This document shows, one piece after another, positions 7,553 to 16,494 of a DNA stretch of 55,799 nt; the stretch's first letter is position 1, and every line of letters starts with the position of its first letter. Location of the stretch: NCBI GenBank assembly GCA_045546695.1, contig JAZQDE010000051.1, positions 1 to 55,799 of the forward strand, given 5' to 3'. The stretch is from SIG424 sp045546695. GTDB lineage: Bacteria; Bacillota; Clostridia; UBA1212; UBA1255. A model generated the notes under the pieces. It was not told where the DNA came from and ran no database searches. It worked only from the letters and a program-made list of their open reading frames with translations. Position numbers and translations under genes: made by a program.

Positions 7553-9374
7553 TGTTTTTCACGTAATCCTTGATGATATAGCTCATTTTATCTGGCAGAC
7601 TGCCTTTGACACTTACTCCCGAATCAATATATTCTTCGTTGAGATTTTCACAATTTTCATGAAGAAGATTGAGAATTTTCATATCGCTGTACGGGATAAC
7701 AATATCAAAATCAACAACATTCTGCGTGAAAAATTCATTAATTGCTTCTTTTAATTCATCAGTTCCCTGACCGGTTGTGCTGCTGACAAAGAAAACCTTG
7801 TCATAGCCGCTGTATTTTTTTGGAGTCGGTATTATGTCCGCATAAAAACCTTTATCAATCTTGTTGAAAACAAGGAATCTGCGGCTCTGTGTGGCACCTA
7901 TTTTTTCAAGAATGTCCTCTACCGTTTCCATACACGAGTCGTATCCCTCAGCGCTGACGTCAACAACGTGTACAAGCAAATCGGCATATACAGATTCTTC
8001 CAACGTCGCCTTGAATGCTTCGATAAGGTCAGTCGGCAGTTTTTTGATAAATCCGACGGTATCAATCATCAGAATATCCTGTTTGTCGTCATTTACCATG
8101 CGCCTTACGCTTGTATCAAGCGTCGCAAAGAGTTTGTCTTCAGCAATAACGTCTGTCTGACACATATGATTCATAAGAGTTGATTTACCGGCGTTCGTAT
8201 ATCCGACGATAGCAACAGTCGGTACGTTGTTCTTCTGCCTCTCAGCCCTCATCTGACTGCGTCTTGTAGTAATCTCCTTGAGTTTGTCTTCGAGATAGTA
8301 AATCTTACGTCTGATGTGGCGTTTATCTTCTTCAAGCTTCGTTTCTCCCGGACCTCTCGTGCCAATACCGCCGCCAAGTCTTGACAGCACAGTACCAAGA
8401 CCTGTAAGCCTGGGCAATCTGTATTTCTGCTGCGCCAACTCTACCTGGTATTTACCTTCTGTCGATTTTGCTCTTGCAGCAAATATGTCGAGAATAAGCG
8501 CTGTTCTGTCAATTACTCTCGTGCCTGTTGTGCTCTCTAAGTTACGTATCTGTGTAGGAGTCAGTTCGTCATCGAAAATTATAAGATTAGCACCAAGAGC
8601 CTGCCTTTTTAATGATAAATCTTTTGCAAATCCAGCTCCTATATACGTGCCTGCATTCGGGGCTTTTCTCCTTTGCGTGCACATATCAACGACAGCAGCA
8701 CCTGCTGATATGGCAAGTTCTTTAAGCTCTGCAAGATAATCTTCGCTGCTTTGAGATGTTTTTTCATCCATAACACCGACCAAAATCGCCTTTTCACCGT
8801 CATCACTAATAATGTGTGTCGTTTTCGTTGTGTTTTTCTCGATCAACTGAATCTCGTCAAACAAGCTGTCAAAATACTTTACCTTGTTTGCGCGCCACGG
8901 ACCGATTGTATCGTAATTCTTCAGCTCGCCTTCTTCATTGTGGCTGAGCATTGTAACGGATACTCCCAGAATTTTACTGTCATAAATGCCAATAACTGCC
9001 ATAGCGTCAAAGCGTTCTTTTATCAGAGTGTTTATATCAACGTCAGACGGCAGCATGCCGTGAACGCTGTCATTTTTTAGTGGATGTGTATGCAGGAATC
9101 TGATGCCGGACAGCCTGTTTTCACCGCGTCTTGATGCCACTTCGGGCACACTTACACAATGATAATCGCCATAGCTTATCGCAAGTAGTCTGTTGTGCCT
9201 GTCGATACAGCATGCAATCTCGTCACCGTATTCGCCTGTCACTTTTTCCATCATTGCGAGAATTTCTTCAGGTAAAAATGAGCCCGGCGAATATACGTTG
9301 CCGATAAATGACTTCATGTATTCAATTGTACTCTTTTTAAGCGAACTTATTTTACCGTAAATCTCTTTTTCCAT
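7545..9374 (-). CDS. hflX: Ribosome-associated GTPase HflX with long N-terminal extension (609 aa)
   Basis: HflX splits stalled or stressed ribosomes in a GTP-dependent way. Residues from about 190 carry the HflX N-domain, the glycine-rich GGGIGTRGPGETKLE motif and the GTPase domain, with P-loop GYTNAGKST (391-399), DTVGF and NKID. Typical HflX is about 420 aa. Here about 190 extra N-terminal residues contain HTHP (95-98) followed by SDVD (110-113), an arrangement like the metal ligands of JAB1/MPN (JAMM) peptidases, with E52 as a possible catalytic Glu. Long HflX forms of this kind are known in Clostridia; whether the extension is a protease is not established. It sits 1 bp after the MinD-like gene and overlaps yigZ. 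Confidence 0.95.
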   Translation of the reverse strand: MEKEIYGKISSLKKSTIEYMKSFIGNVYSPGSFLPEEILAMMEKVTGEYGDEIACCIDRHNRLLAISYGDYHCVSVPEVASRRGENRLSGIRFLHTHPLKNDSVHGMLPSDVDINTLIKERFDAMAVIGIYDSKILGVSVTMLSHNEEGELKNYDTIGPWRANKVKYFDSLFDEIQLIEKNTTKTTHIISDDGEKAILVGVMDEKTSQSSEDYLAELKELAISAGAAVVDMCTQRRKAPNAGTYIGAGFAKDLSLKRQALGANLIIFDDELTPTQIRNLESTTGTRVIDRTALILDIFAARAKSTEGKYQVELAQQKYRLPRLTGLGTVLSRLGGGIGTRGPGETKLEEDKRHIRRKIYYLEDKLKEITTRRSQMRAERQKNNVPTVAIVGYTNAGKSTLMNHMCQTDVIAEDKLFATLDTSVRRMVNDDKQDILMIDTVGFIKKLPTDLIEAFKATLEESVYADLLVHVVDVSAEGYDSCMETVEDILEKIGATQSRRFLVFNKIDKGFYADIIPTPKKYSGYDKVFFVSSTTGQGTDELKEAINEFFTQNVVDFDIVIPYSDMKILNLLHENCENLNEEYIDSGVSVKGSLPDKMSYIIKDYVKNNE

Positions 9375-9375
9375 T

Positions 9376-10062
9376 TCAGAACAACCTTTTCACCATTCTG
9401 TTAATCCTGATTACATTTTCATCGGTGAAAATATCACCGTGTGCTTTGATGAGTTCGTCTGCAATCTTGTCCGTAACGGCATGATATTCAACGGGAATAT
9501 TTTTTACTTCGCTTATTTCGCAAGCAAGTCTGTATCCTTCAAGGCAATCATCAATGGTAGTATCTTCCATCATATTTGCACTGTTTATAATGCCGGTTGC
9601 CTTGATATTTGAAGTAAGCTCCACCTCATCAAATATTTTAAGAGCTGCCTCAAGATTATATGTAAATGGTCTTTTGACGTTAACAACAAAAAACTGTTTG
9701 TAATTGCGCTGCCTTATAACGTCTGAATAGCGACCGACAGCCTTTGCGCCAATATCGTCGCCACCGACATCTATAATAACATCGTACTCCTCGTCTTCAA
9801 TAAGTGCCTCCATAACCGGTGTAAGCGCCGGTACGTCAACATTTGAATTGGCATAAAGTGGTATTTCAACACGGATGCCTTGTGCTTCTAAAGCAGCCTT
9901 GCTGTCTGCGCTTCTGAAAAAAGGATTTACAATATCCATGTCTATAAGGGCTATTTTTTTATTGTTGCCACCTTCTGAATTTTTTAATTTTAAAGCAAAA
10001 TTAACGGCAGTTTCTGTCTTGCCACTTCCGAAATGACCTGTAAAAACGTATACACCGCTCAT
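9376..10062 (-). CDS. MinD/ParA-like P-loop ATPase (228 aa)
   Basis: A single SIMIBI-type ATPase domain: P-loop GHFGSGKT (residues 9-16), ALIDMDIVNPFFR and a DVGGDD stretch in the place of the Walker B region. There is no membrane-targeting helix or DNA-binding domain, so MinD or ParA function proper is unlikely. It is more like the CobQ/CobB/ParA-fold proteins of unknown role. The start overlaps the end of the glycosyltransferase by 4 bp (ATGA), and hflX begins 1 bp after its stop. The P-loop carries Gly-Ser-Gly rather than the deviant KGG of MinD. Confidence 0.75.
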   Translation of the reverse strand: MSGVYVFTGHFGSGKTETAVNFALKLKNSEGGNNKKIALIDMDIVNPFFRSADSKAALEAQGIRVEIPLYANSNVDVPALTPVMEALIEDEEYDVIIDVGGDDIGAKAVGRYSDVIRQRNYKQFFVVNVKRPFTYNLEAALKIFDEVELTSNIKATGIINSANMMEDTTIDDCLEGYRLACEISEVKNIPVEYHAVTDKIADELIKAHGDIFTDENVIRINRMVKRLF

Positions 10063-11102
10063 TTTTTCTTTCCTTTCTTTGTAAATACAAATTTTTTCTG
10101 ACCAAAGTAGCTGATAAAGAACAGCGGGAAGTCAACTACCAGCTTGCATATTACGCCCGGTATGCCTGCCAGGTCTTCAAGCAGATACGATCCTATTGCG
10201 CCAAGGCCCATTATGAGTAAACACAAAAGAGTATATTTAAATATGCTCTTTAAGCTGAACTCCTTGAAAACAAGTCTGCTGTTTACAGTGTAATTAAACG
10301 TGCTACTGATTACCCTGCCCACAAAATACGCAATCGGAACGTGATAAGAGGTAATGTTGAACAGCAAATGATTCACAAGGATAAACAAGCCGTAATCCAT
10401 TGCAAATGACACAAATGACGAGAGTGAAAAAATCAATATCTGAGACAAAATTCTTACCGAGTCCTTAAATGGTGCATAATATGAAGTGTTGTTATTATAT
10501 GCACTTTTTACAGGAACCTCTTTAAAAGGTACTCCCCAGTCATTCAATTTAAGGAGCATATTCATGTCGTATTCGTATCTTTCTCCTTTGAGTCTGCACA
10601 TTTTTCTGAAAAGAGACTTTGGAATCGCCCTGAGACCTGTCCTTGTGTCGCGTACTATGAGACCGGTCGCAAGTCTGAATGCAACACGTGTGAAAGCCGT
10701 TCCAATATTTGCCTTGACATGATGTTTTAAATTTTTATCACAAAAACGTAAACCGAGTATTATTGACTCGTTACCTGATTCTTCTCCTGCTTTTGCCACG
10801 GTCTGTATTGATTCGATATCGTATTGTCCGTCGCAATCGGCAGTAATTACATAATCAATGTCGTTTTTTGCTTCTATTATATACGAAAAGCCTGTTTTAA
10901 GAGCACAGCCCTTTCCTCTGTTTTCGGGATGAGAGAGCACGTGGTAACCGAGGCTTCGTGCAAAGTCAAAATACTTTTCACACTCTGCCTTGCTGCCGTC
11001 GTTTACAACAATAACTTCTATATTATTTTTTTTCAATATCTTCAGAAAAGATACCATTTTTTCACACGGATTATATGCCGGTATTAAAACAATATATTTC
11101 AT
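10059..11102 (-). CDS. GT2 glycosyltransferase fused to a GtrA-like membrane domain (347 aa)
   Basis: The N-terminal 220 residues are a family 2 glycosyltransferase: VIVVNDGS (about 30-37) and the metal-binding DCD in ITADCDGQYD (89-91), as in dolichol- or undecaprenyl-phosphate sugar synthases. The C-terminal 120 residues hold four hydrophobic segments with the GtrA-family pattern (FSLSSFVSFAMDYGLF, GRVISSTFNY, LVFKEF). Likely role: transfer of a sugar to a lipid carrier and its translocation, for cell-wall or teichoic acid decoration. The substrate is unknown. It follows truB by 12 bp. Confidence 0.88.
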   Translation of the reverse strand: MKYIVLIPAYNPCEKMVSFLKILKKNNIEVIVVNDGSKAECEKYFDFARSLGYHVLSHPENRGKGCALKTGFSYIIEAKNDIDYVITADCDGQYDIESIQTVAKAGEESGNESIILGLRFCDKNLKHHVKANIGTAFTRVAFRLATGLIVRDTRTGLRAIPKSLFRKMCRLKGERYEYDMNMLLKLNDWGVPFKEVPVKSAYNNNTSYYAPFKDSVRILSQILIFSLSSFVSFAMDYGLFILVNHLLFNITSYHVPIAYFVGRVISSTFNYTVNSRLVFKEFSLKSIFKYTLLCLLIMGLGAIGSYLLEDLAGIPGVICKLVVDFPLFFISYFGQKKFVFTKKGKKK

Positions 11103-11114
11103 AATGTATCTGGC

Positions 11115-12014
11115 TTAGCCAAAAAATTTAAAAGACATCAGACCCACATAATCGTCTGAACAGTTTTTGTCAATTTTAGCCAGAGCAAAAAGCCTCCCTC
11201 CGTTATATATTCTCAAAAAACCTTGTGATTCAGTTAAATCACCGCAAACTTCACTTTTTCTGACGTTTTTCAGATTACCTGAAGCATATTTTTTTGCATC
11301 ATCATCGCATAGTTCCACAACAGGAACGTCCTGCAATAAATAATCACACGCAAGTACATTGTTTTCTGTGCACTCATCCGGGACAGCACTGTTTTCTATA
11401 CAGAAAGGTCCGTACTGAGTCCTCTCCAGGCTGCACATACACGCGCCACAACCAAGCGCTACTCCCAGATCATGGCAAATCGACCTTACGTAAGTGCCTT
11501 TAGAACATGAAACATCAAAAATACCTGTGTGATTTTTCACATCATATGATACGATATTTATTGTATAGATGTTTACTGTTCTTGATTTAATTTCAACGTC
11601 TTTGCCTGCTCTTGCAAGCTTGTACGCCGGTGTTCCATTAATTTTTATTGCGCTGTATGCAGGCGGTGTCTGGGTGCATTCGCCTACAAAACCTTCCAAT
11701 ATCTGTCTTATCTGCTCTTCTGTTATTAATGACAGCTTGTCTGCATCTGTTTCAGAAACCACATTTCCCCAGATATCATACGAGTCAGTTGTTTTTCCAA
11801 GCAGAAAACCGGCTCTGTAGCTTTTATCATAATCATGCATAAAATCAGCCATTTTCGTAGCTTTTCCTAAAAAAACAGGCAAAATTCCGGTTGCTTCCGG
11901 GTCAAGCGTGCCTCCGTGACCTGCTTTTTTTTCACCGAGAAGTCGTGATACTTTTTTCACACAGGAAAAAGATGACATTCCGGCCGGCTTGTATACATTG
12001 ATTATTCCGTCCAT
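11115..12014 (-). CDS. truB: tRNA pseudouridine(55) synthase TruB (299 aa)
   Basis: Makes pseudouridine 55 in the T loop of tRNAs. The catalytic Asp is D38 in GHGGTLDPEATGILP, and the later motifs TPPAYSAIKINGTPAYKLAR and GTYVRSICHDLG are all present. The C-terminal part is a degenerate PUA-like region. The start overlaps the end of nrnA by 13 bp. ribF, often next in Firmicutes, is not here; the GT2-GtrA gene follows instead. Confidence 0.95.
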   Translation of the reverse strand: MDGIINVYKPAGMSSFSCVKKVSRLLGEKKAGHGGTLDPEATGILPVFLGKATKMADFMHDYDKSYRAGFLLGKTTDSYDIWGNVVSETDADKLSLITEEQIRQILEGFVGECTQTPPAYSAIKINGTPAYKLARAGKDVEIKSRTVNIYTINIVSYDVKNHTGIFDVSCSKGTYVRSICHDLGVALGCGACMCSLERTQYGPFCIENSAVPDECTENNVLACDYLLQDVPVVELCDDDAKKYASGNLKNVRKSEVCGDLTESQGFLRIYNGGRLFALAKIDKNCSDDYVGLMSFKFFG

Positions 12015-12991
12015 GAAACAATTTCCTCAATAAGTTTTGTCTTAAACTCTTCAAAAGTGATATCGAATTTTTCAGGAGTGTAAGTTATTCCGGATGCGCA
12101 TTTGTGACCGCCCCCACCAAATCCTGCCGCAACGCTGCTTACGTTGCAGTCACCATCTGACCTTAGGCTCAGTCTGCGTACAGCGGGTGTGTCACCGGGC
12201 TTTACGAATATTGCAGTTTTTACACCGCTTATCGTGCGTAAAAATGCCGCAAATCCTTCTAATTGCTCCATCGTCGCGTTACTGTTTTCGATATCTTCTT
12301 TTGTTATCTCAAGGAAACAAATTGTCTCGTTTCCATAAAATTCCAGTTTAGAATATGCAATCCGTCTTAATGCAAGTTCCGATTTTTCAACTGATTCAAA
12401 AATATTTCTGTACTGCCACGACTGATCGCCACAAAGCGCAATAATCTTCGCCGCAATACTGTGCGTGTTTTCAGTCGTATTTGAATATGCAAAACAACCT
12501 GTATCAGTCATTATTCCCGTGAAAATCGTCTGCGCTATGTTTTTATCGGTGACAGGGCCGTATAAGCTCATCAGCTCCCATATGCCCTCGCAAGTAGCAG
12601 ACCAGGTAGTATCGCATATATTTAACTGTGCATACGGATTTTTAGTCAGATGATGATCGATTGATACTGTTACAGGTGCTTTTCTGAAAAGATTCTGTCT
12701 CTTTCCGAGTCTCTCTTCTGTAGCTGTATCAACTGCGATTGATGCGTCAAAAGCACCATATTCTGTGCCTTCATTATACACACGCACGTCAACATCCTGA
12801 AGTGTTATATACTTAAGAACTTTCTGCGGCTCTTCTTCTATAAAAATAACTGTTTTTTTACCTTGATTTTTAAGAAAAAGTGCGAGTGCCACAGCGGAGC
12901 TCAGAGCATCGCCGTCAGCTGAAAAATGAGTAAACAAAGCAAAGCTTTCATTGTTATTTATTACATTTTGAACGGCGTTCCACTCCTGCAT
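12002..12991 (-). CDS. nrnA: DHH/DHHA1 phosphoesterase, NrnA type (329 aa)
   Basis: Degrades nano-RNAs and dephosphorylates pAp. DHH motifs: HFSADGDALSS (22-32, with D26 and D28), AVDTA (87-91), and SIDHHLTK with the DHH triad at 112-114. The C-terminal DHHA1 domain ends with the GFGGGGHKCASG substrate-binding loop. It sits between rbfA and truB, the standard position in Firmicutes, and its start abuts the rbfA stop by a shared base. Confidence 0.93.
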   Translation of the reverse strand: MQEWNAVQNVINNNESFALFTHFSADGDALSSAVALALFLKNQGKKTVIFIEEEPQKVLKYITLQDVDVRVYNEGTEYGAFDASIAVDTATEERLGKRQNLFRKAPVTVSIDHHLTKNPYAQLNICDTTWSATCEGIWELMSLYGPVTDKNIAQTIFTGIMTDTGCFAYSNTTENTHSIAAKIIALCGDQSWQYRNIFESVEKSELALRRIAYSKLEFYGNETICFLEITKEDIENSNATMEQLEGFAAFLRTISGVKTAIFVKPGDTPAVRRLSLRSDGDCNVSSVAAGFGGGGHKCASGITYTPEKFDITFEEFKTKLIEEIVSWTE

Positions 12992-13347
12992 TATTCTTCC
13001 TCGTTTTCTTTTCCTACAAGCTCTGTAATTCTTTTTGACATGTACGCGCCATATTCAAGAGAATCATCGCGTATAAACGTAAGTTCAGGAAGACAACGGA
13101 TTGTCATCTTCTTGCCTATCATTGTACGGATAAAGCCTTTTGATTTTTCAAAACATTCCAAAGCCGCCTGTGCTTCTTCGTCAGTGCCATAGAGACTGAC
13201 ATACACTTTTGCGTATTTGAGATCTTTTGTAAGTTTTATATTTGTAATTGAAGTAATCAAGGGAATTCTGGGGTCTTTCAGATCATTACGTATAATGTCT
13301 GAAAGTACCCTTTTCATTTCACCGCTGATTCTGGCAGTTCTATCCAT
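12991..13347 (-). CDS. rbfA: 30S ribosome-binding factor RbfA (118 aa)
   Basis: A KH-fold 30S maturation factor. The family pattern is complete: an N-terminal helix RTARISGEMKRVLSDIIRNDLKDPRI, then ITSI..IKLTKDLKYAKVYVS and a Leu/Pro-rich C-terminus (RCLPELTFIRDDSLEYG). Usual length. It overlaps the 3' end of infB by 8 bp. Confidence 0.95.
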   Translation of the reverse strand: MDRTARISGEMKRVLSDIIRNDLKDPRIPLITSITNIKLTKDLKYAKVYVSLYGTDEEAQAALECFEKSKGFIRTMIGKKMTIRCLPELTFIRDDSLEYGAYMSKRITELVGKENEEE

Positions 13348-16183
13348 TGCGTTTAACCTCTTCCATAACGTAAGCTTCTACAACATCGCCTTCTTTGATG
13401 TCGTTGTAGTTTTCAAATGACAGACCGCATTCAAAGCCCTGTGCAACTTCTTTGACGTCATCTTTGAATCTCTTGAGTGATGCGAGTTTGCCCTGGAATA
13501 CTACGATACCATCGCGTACGATGCGCACGTCAGAATGTCTGAGGACTTTACCGTCGAGTACGTAACCGCCGGCAATCGTACCAACGCCTGACACTTTGAA
13601 TGTCTGTCTTACTTCAATATGTCCTGTTACGTTTTCTTTATACTCAGGATCAAGCATACCGATCATAGCAGCCTTTACGTCTTCGATTGCGTCATAAATT
13701 ACGCTGTAGAGTCTTACGTCAACGCCTGCGTCTTTTGCACTTTCCATAATATTCGCACCGGGTCTTACGTTGAAGCCGATGATAATAGCATTCGATACGG
13801 AAGCAAGCTGGATATCTGATTCTGTAACGGCACCTACCGCACCATGAATGATATTCACCTTTACTTCGTCTGTTGTGAGCTTCTGCAGAGACTGTTTTAC
13901 AGCTTCTACGCTACCAACAACGTCAGCTTTTACAATAATATTAAGATCTTTAACGTCGCCGGCCTGAATCTGACTGAAGAGATCATCGAGCGAGATCTTT
14001 GTCTGTGCGTGAATTGTGCTCTCACGAAGCTGTGCTTTTCTCTGGTCTGCAAGATGCTTTGCAACTCTCTCGTCTTTAATTGCGTAGAATGTTTCTCCGG
14101 CAATCGGCACTTCCTGAAGACCTGTTATCTCTACAGGTGTTGAAGGTGTTGCCTTTTTGATGTTGTTGCCCTTGTCGTCTACCATCGTTCTGATATGACC
14201 GAATGCCATACCTGAGATGATAGCGTCGCCGGCCTTGAGTGTACCTCTCTGTACGAGAAGTGTAGCAACAGGACCGATATTTTTATCAAGTTTTGCCTCA
14301 ATAACAGTACCTTTTGCCTGTTTTACAGGACTTGCCTTGAGTTCGAGAACGTCAGCACAAAGGAGAACTGTTTCCAGAAGAAGCTCTATATTTTCACCGG
14401 TCTTAGCAGATACCGGTACGAACGGAACGTCTCCACCCCATTCTTCGGGGATAATCTCATGTTCTGCCATCTCGTTCATAACCTTATCGGGGTTTGCGCC
14501 GGGCTTATCTATCTTGTTGATTGCAACGACGATTGATACTTTTGCAGCTTTTGCGTGGTTGATAGCCTCGACTGTCTGAGGCTTTACGCCGTCGTCAGCA
14601 GCTACAACCAGGATTGCAACGTCAGTAACCTGAGCACCTCTTGCTCTCATTGATGTGAAAGCTTCGTGTCCCGGTGTATCGAGGAAAGTAATTTTTCTGT
14701 CGTTGATTCGTACCATATACGCGCCAATATGCTGTGTGATACCGCCGGCTTCGCCTGATGTTACACTTGTTGAACGGATTGCGTCAAGCAGTGATGTCTT
14801 ACCATGGTCAACGTGTCCCATTACAACTACTACAGGTGGTCTTTCTACGTATGTGTCGTCGATTTCAAGTTCGTCCGGATCTTCAAAGAGGATATCCTCG
14901 TCTGTAACGATAACTTGCTTTTCAGCAGTAATGCCATATTCAGCAGCGATAAGTGTAGCAGTGTCAAAGTCGATTACCTGGTTCTGTGTTGCCATAACGC
15001 CCATGAGCATAAGCTTTTTGATAACGTCAACAGCTGATTTTTTGATTGTTTCCGCAAAGTCTTTTACCGTGATTGTGTCAGGAATCTTTACGTTTGTGAG
15101 GACTGCTGTCTGAGCCGGCATCATATCACGGATAGAGGCATATTTATCCTTTTTAGCATCTTTACGTCCTTTTGAACCGCCGCGTCTGCCATATCCTTCC
15201 ATGTTGTCATCGTATGAAGTATGATGATCGTCACTGTAAATATCTGACAGATTCTTCTGCTCACCTACAAGCTGCCTTGCACTGCGGTATTTGTCCTTGG
15301 ATGAAGATGAAGCAGAAGGCTTTTCACGGTTCTCCTTCTTTGTCATCTTATCCATTTTGGCTGTTTTTTCATAGATTTTGTTTGAATAATCGCGTTTTGG
15401 TTCATTAGATGATACAACAGGAGCGTCAATTGCACCAAATTTGCTCTTATCTCTTTGTCCCTGTGAAAATCTCTGTCCACCCTGTGCCTGTTGCTGCTGT
15501 TGCTGCTGTTGCTGAGGTCTGCGCTGTGTCTGTGCATCTGCATGCGCATTGGTACGAGGCTGATGTGTGGGAGCTTCGGTCTTTGCTTCAGCTACCGGCA
15601 CTGCTACAGGCTTGAGTGTAATTTCTATCTCTTCTCTGTAAACCATCTCTCCATATCCAAGTTCCTTTACAGGTGCTTCCTCTTTTACAGGTGTAGCTTC
15701 CTTTACGGGTGCCTCTTCTTTGACCGGAACCTCAACTTCTTTTACAGGTGCAGCAGCTTCTGCTTTTTTGGGAGCAGCTTCTTTAGCAGGCTCTTCCCTG
15801 ACAATTCTTGTAACTGTCTTTGGTTCTTCTTTAGCAGGCTGTACTGCCGGCTCTGCAGGTGCAGTTGTAGGTGCATCTTTGGCAATTCTCTTTACACGTC
15901 TTACAGTCGGGCCGTTTGATACCGGAGTAGCAGTGCTTGGAGCCGCCGGTGTTTCCTGACTCTGAGTTGTCTGATTCTCAGTAGCAACAGCATAGCTGTC
16001 GTCTGATTTTCTTACTTCATATCCACTTCTGAGGCCCGAAGAAGCTACGTTACTTACCTTCTGGGGCTTCTTTTGATTCTTCTGCTGTGCATCATCAGCT
16101 GCAGACGGAGCTTTAGAGTCGACAACAACTCGTTTTAATATAACGACATCATTCTTCTTATTGTTTGTTTTTTTCTCACTCAT
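13340..16183 (-). CDS. infB: Translation initiation factor IF-2 (947 aa)
   Basis: Binds fMet-tRNA and promotes subunit joining. The first 350 residues are low complexity: repeated PVKEE/APVKE blocks at about 145-175 and a run of ten Gln at 224-233. A short IF2_N-like helical segment follows (about 370-420), then the GTPase domain with GHVDHGKTS (457-465), DTPGHEAF and NKIDKPG, then domains II-IV of normal length. The start overlaps the ylxR stop by one base. The ylxQ (L7Ae-like) gene that usually lies between ylxR and infB is missing. Confidence 0.97.
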   Translation of the reverse strand: MSEKKTNNKKNDVVILKRVVVDSKAPSAADDAQQKNQKKPQKVSNVASSGLRSGYEVRKSDDSYAVATENQTTQSQETPAAPSTATPVSNGPTVRRVKRIAKDAPTTAPAEPAVQPAKEEPKTVTRIVREEPAKEAAPKKAEAAAPVKEVEVPVKEEAPVKEATPVKEEAPVKELGYGEMVYREEIEITLKPVAVPVAEAKTEAPTHQPRTNAHADAQTQRRPQQQQQQQQQAQGGQRFSQGQRDKSKFGAIDAPVVSSNEPKRDYSNKIYEKTAKMDKMTKKENREKPSASSSSKDKYRSARQLVGEQKNLSDIYSDDHHTSYDDNMEGYGRRGGSKGRKDAKKDKYASIRDMMPAQTAVLTNVKIPDTITVKDFAETIKKSAVDVIKKLMLMGVMATQNQVIDFDTATLIAAEYGITAEKQVIVTDEDILFEDPDELEIDDTYVERPPVVVVMGHVDHGKTSLLDAIRSTSVTSGEAGGITQHIGAYMVRINDRKITFLDTPGHEAFTSMRARGAQVTDVAILVVAADDGVKPQTVEAINHAKAAKVSIVVAINKIDKPGANPDKVMNEMAEHEIIPEEWGGDVPFVPVSAKTGENIELLLETVLLCADVLELKASPVKQAKGTVIEAKLDKNIGPVATLLVQRGTLKAGDAIISGMAFGHIRTMVDDKGNNIKKATPSTPVEITGLQEVPIAGETFYAIKDERVAKHLADQRKAQLRESTIHAQTKISLDDLFSQIQAGDVKDLNIIVKADVVGSVEAVKQSLQKLTTDEVKVNIIHGAVGAVTESDIQLASVSNAIIIGFNVRPGANIMESAKDAGVDVRLYSVIYDAIEDVKAAMIGMLDPEYKENVTGHIEVRQTFKVSGVGTIAGGYVLDGKVLRHSDVRIVRDGIVVFQGKLASLKRFKDDVKEVAQGFECGLSFENYNDIKEGDVVEAYVMEEVKRNG

Positions 16184-16476
16184 TAATTCTCTCTCCTTAC
16201 ATCCTGCAGTAAATCAAATTGTTCTTTTAATTTACTGTACACATTCAGATTAATTTCTGTATCGAATTCTTTACTTAGCTTATTTCCTTTTTCCATTTTT
16301 CCGAAACACTCACTGCTGTTGCATATATATGCGCCTCTGCCGTTTACTTTACCTGTCGTGTCGAGAACTATGTCGCCGTCTTCACTCCTGCGCACGATTC
16401 TGAGCAGTTCCTGCTTCGTTTTTGATTCGTGACAAGCGATACAACGTCTTAAAGGTACTTTCTTTGTTTTCAACAA
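16183..16476 (-). CDS. ylxR: YlxR/RnpM family RNA-binding protein (97 aa)
   Basis: A DUF448 protein: RRCIACHESKTKQELLRIVR followed by GRGAYICNS.ECF is the family signature. In Bacillus the homologue modulates RNase P. No ATG is available; the frame starts with two consecutive TTG codons (16476 and 16473) preceded by AGGAAG at 6-9 nt, so a TTG start is inferred. It lies between nusA (19 bp) and infB (1-bp overlap). Confidence 0.9.
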   Translation of the reverse strand: MLKTKKVPLRRCIACHESKTKQELLRIVRRSEDGDIVLDTTGKVNGRGAYICNSSECFGKMEKGNKLSKEFDTEINLNVYSKLKEQFDLLQDVRREN

Positions 16477-16494
16477 AAATCACTTCCTGATTAA

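Noticed and set aside
9376..10062. Division-site MinD
   Set aside because: No KGG deviant Walker motif, no C-terminal membrane helix, and no minC or minE nearby.
15491..15919. 142-codon plus-strand frame
   Set aside because: A shadow of the low-complexity part of infB with a Cys/Leu-biased, protein-unlike composition.
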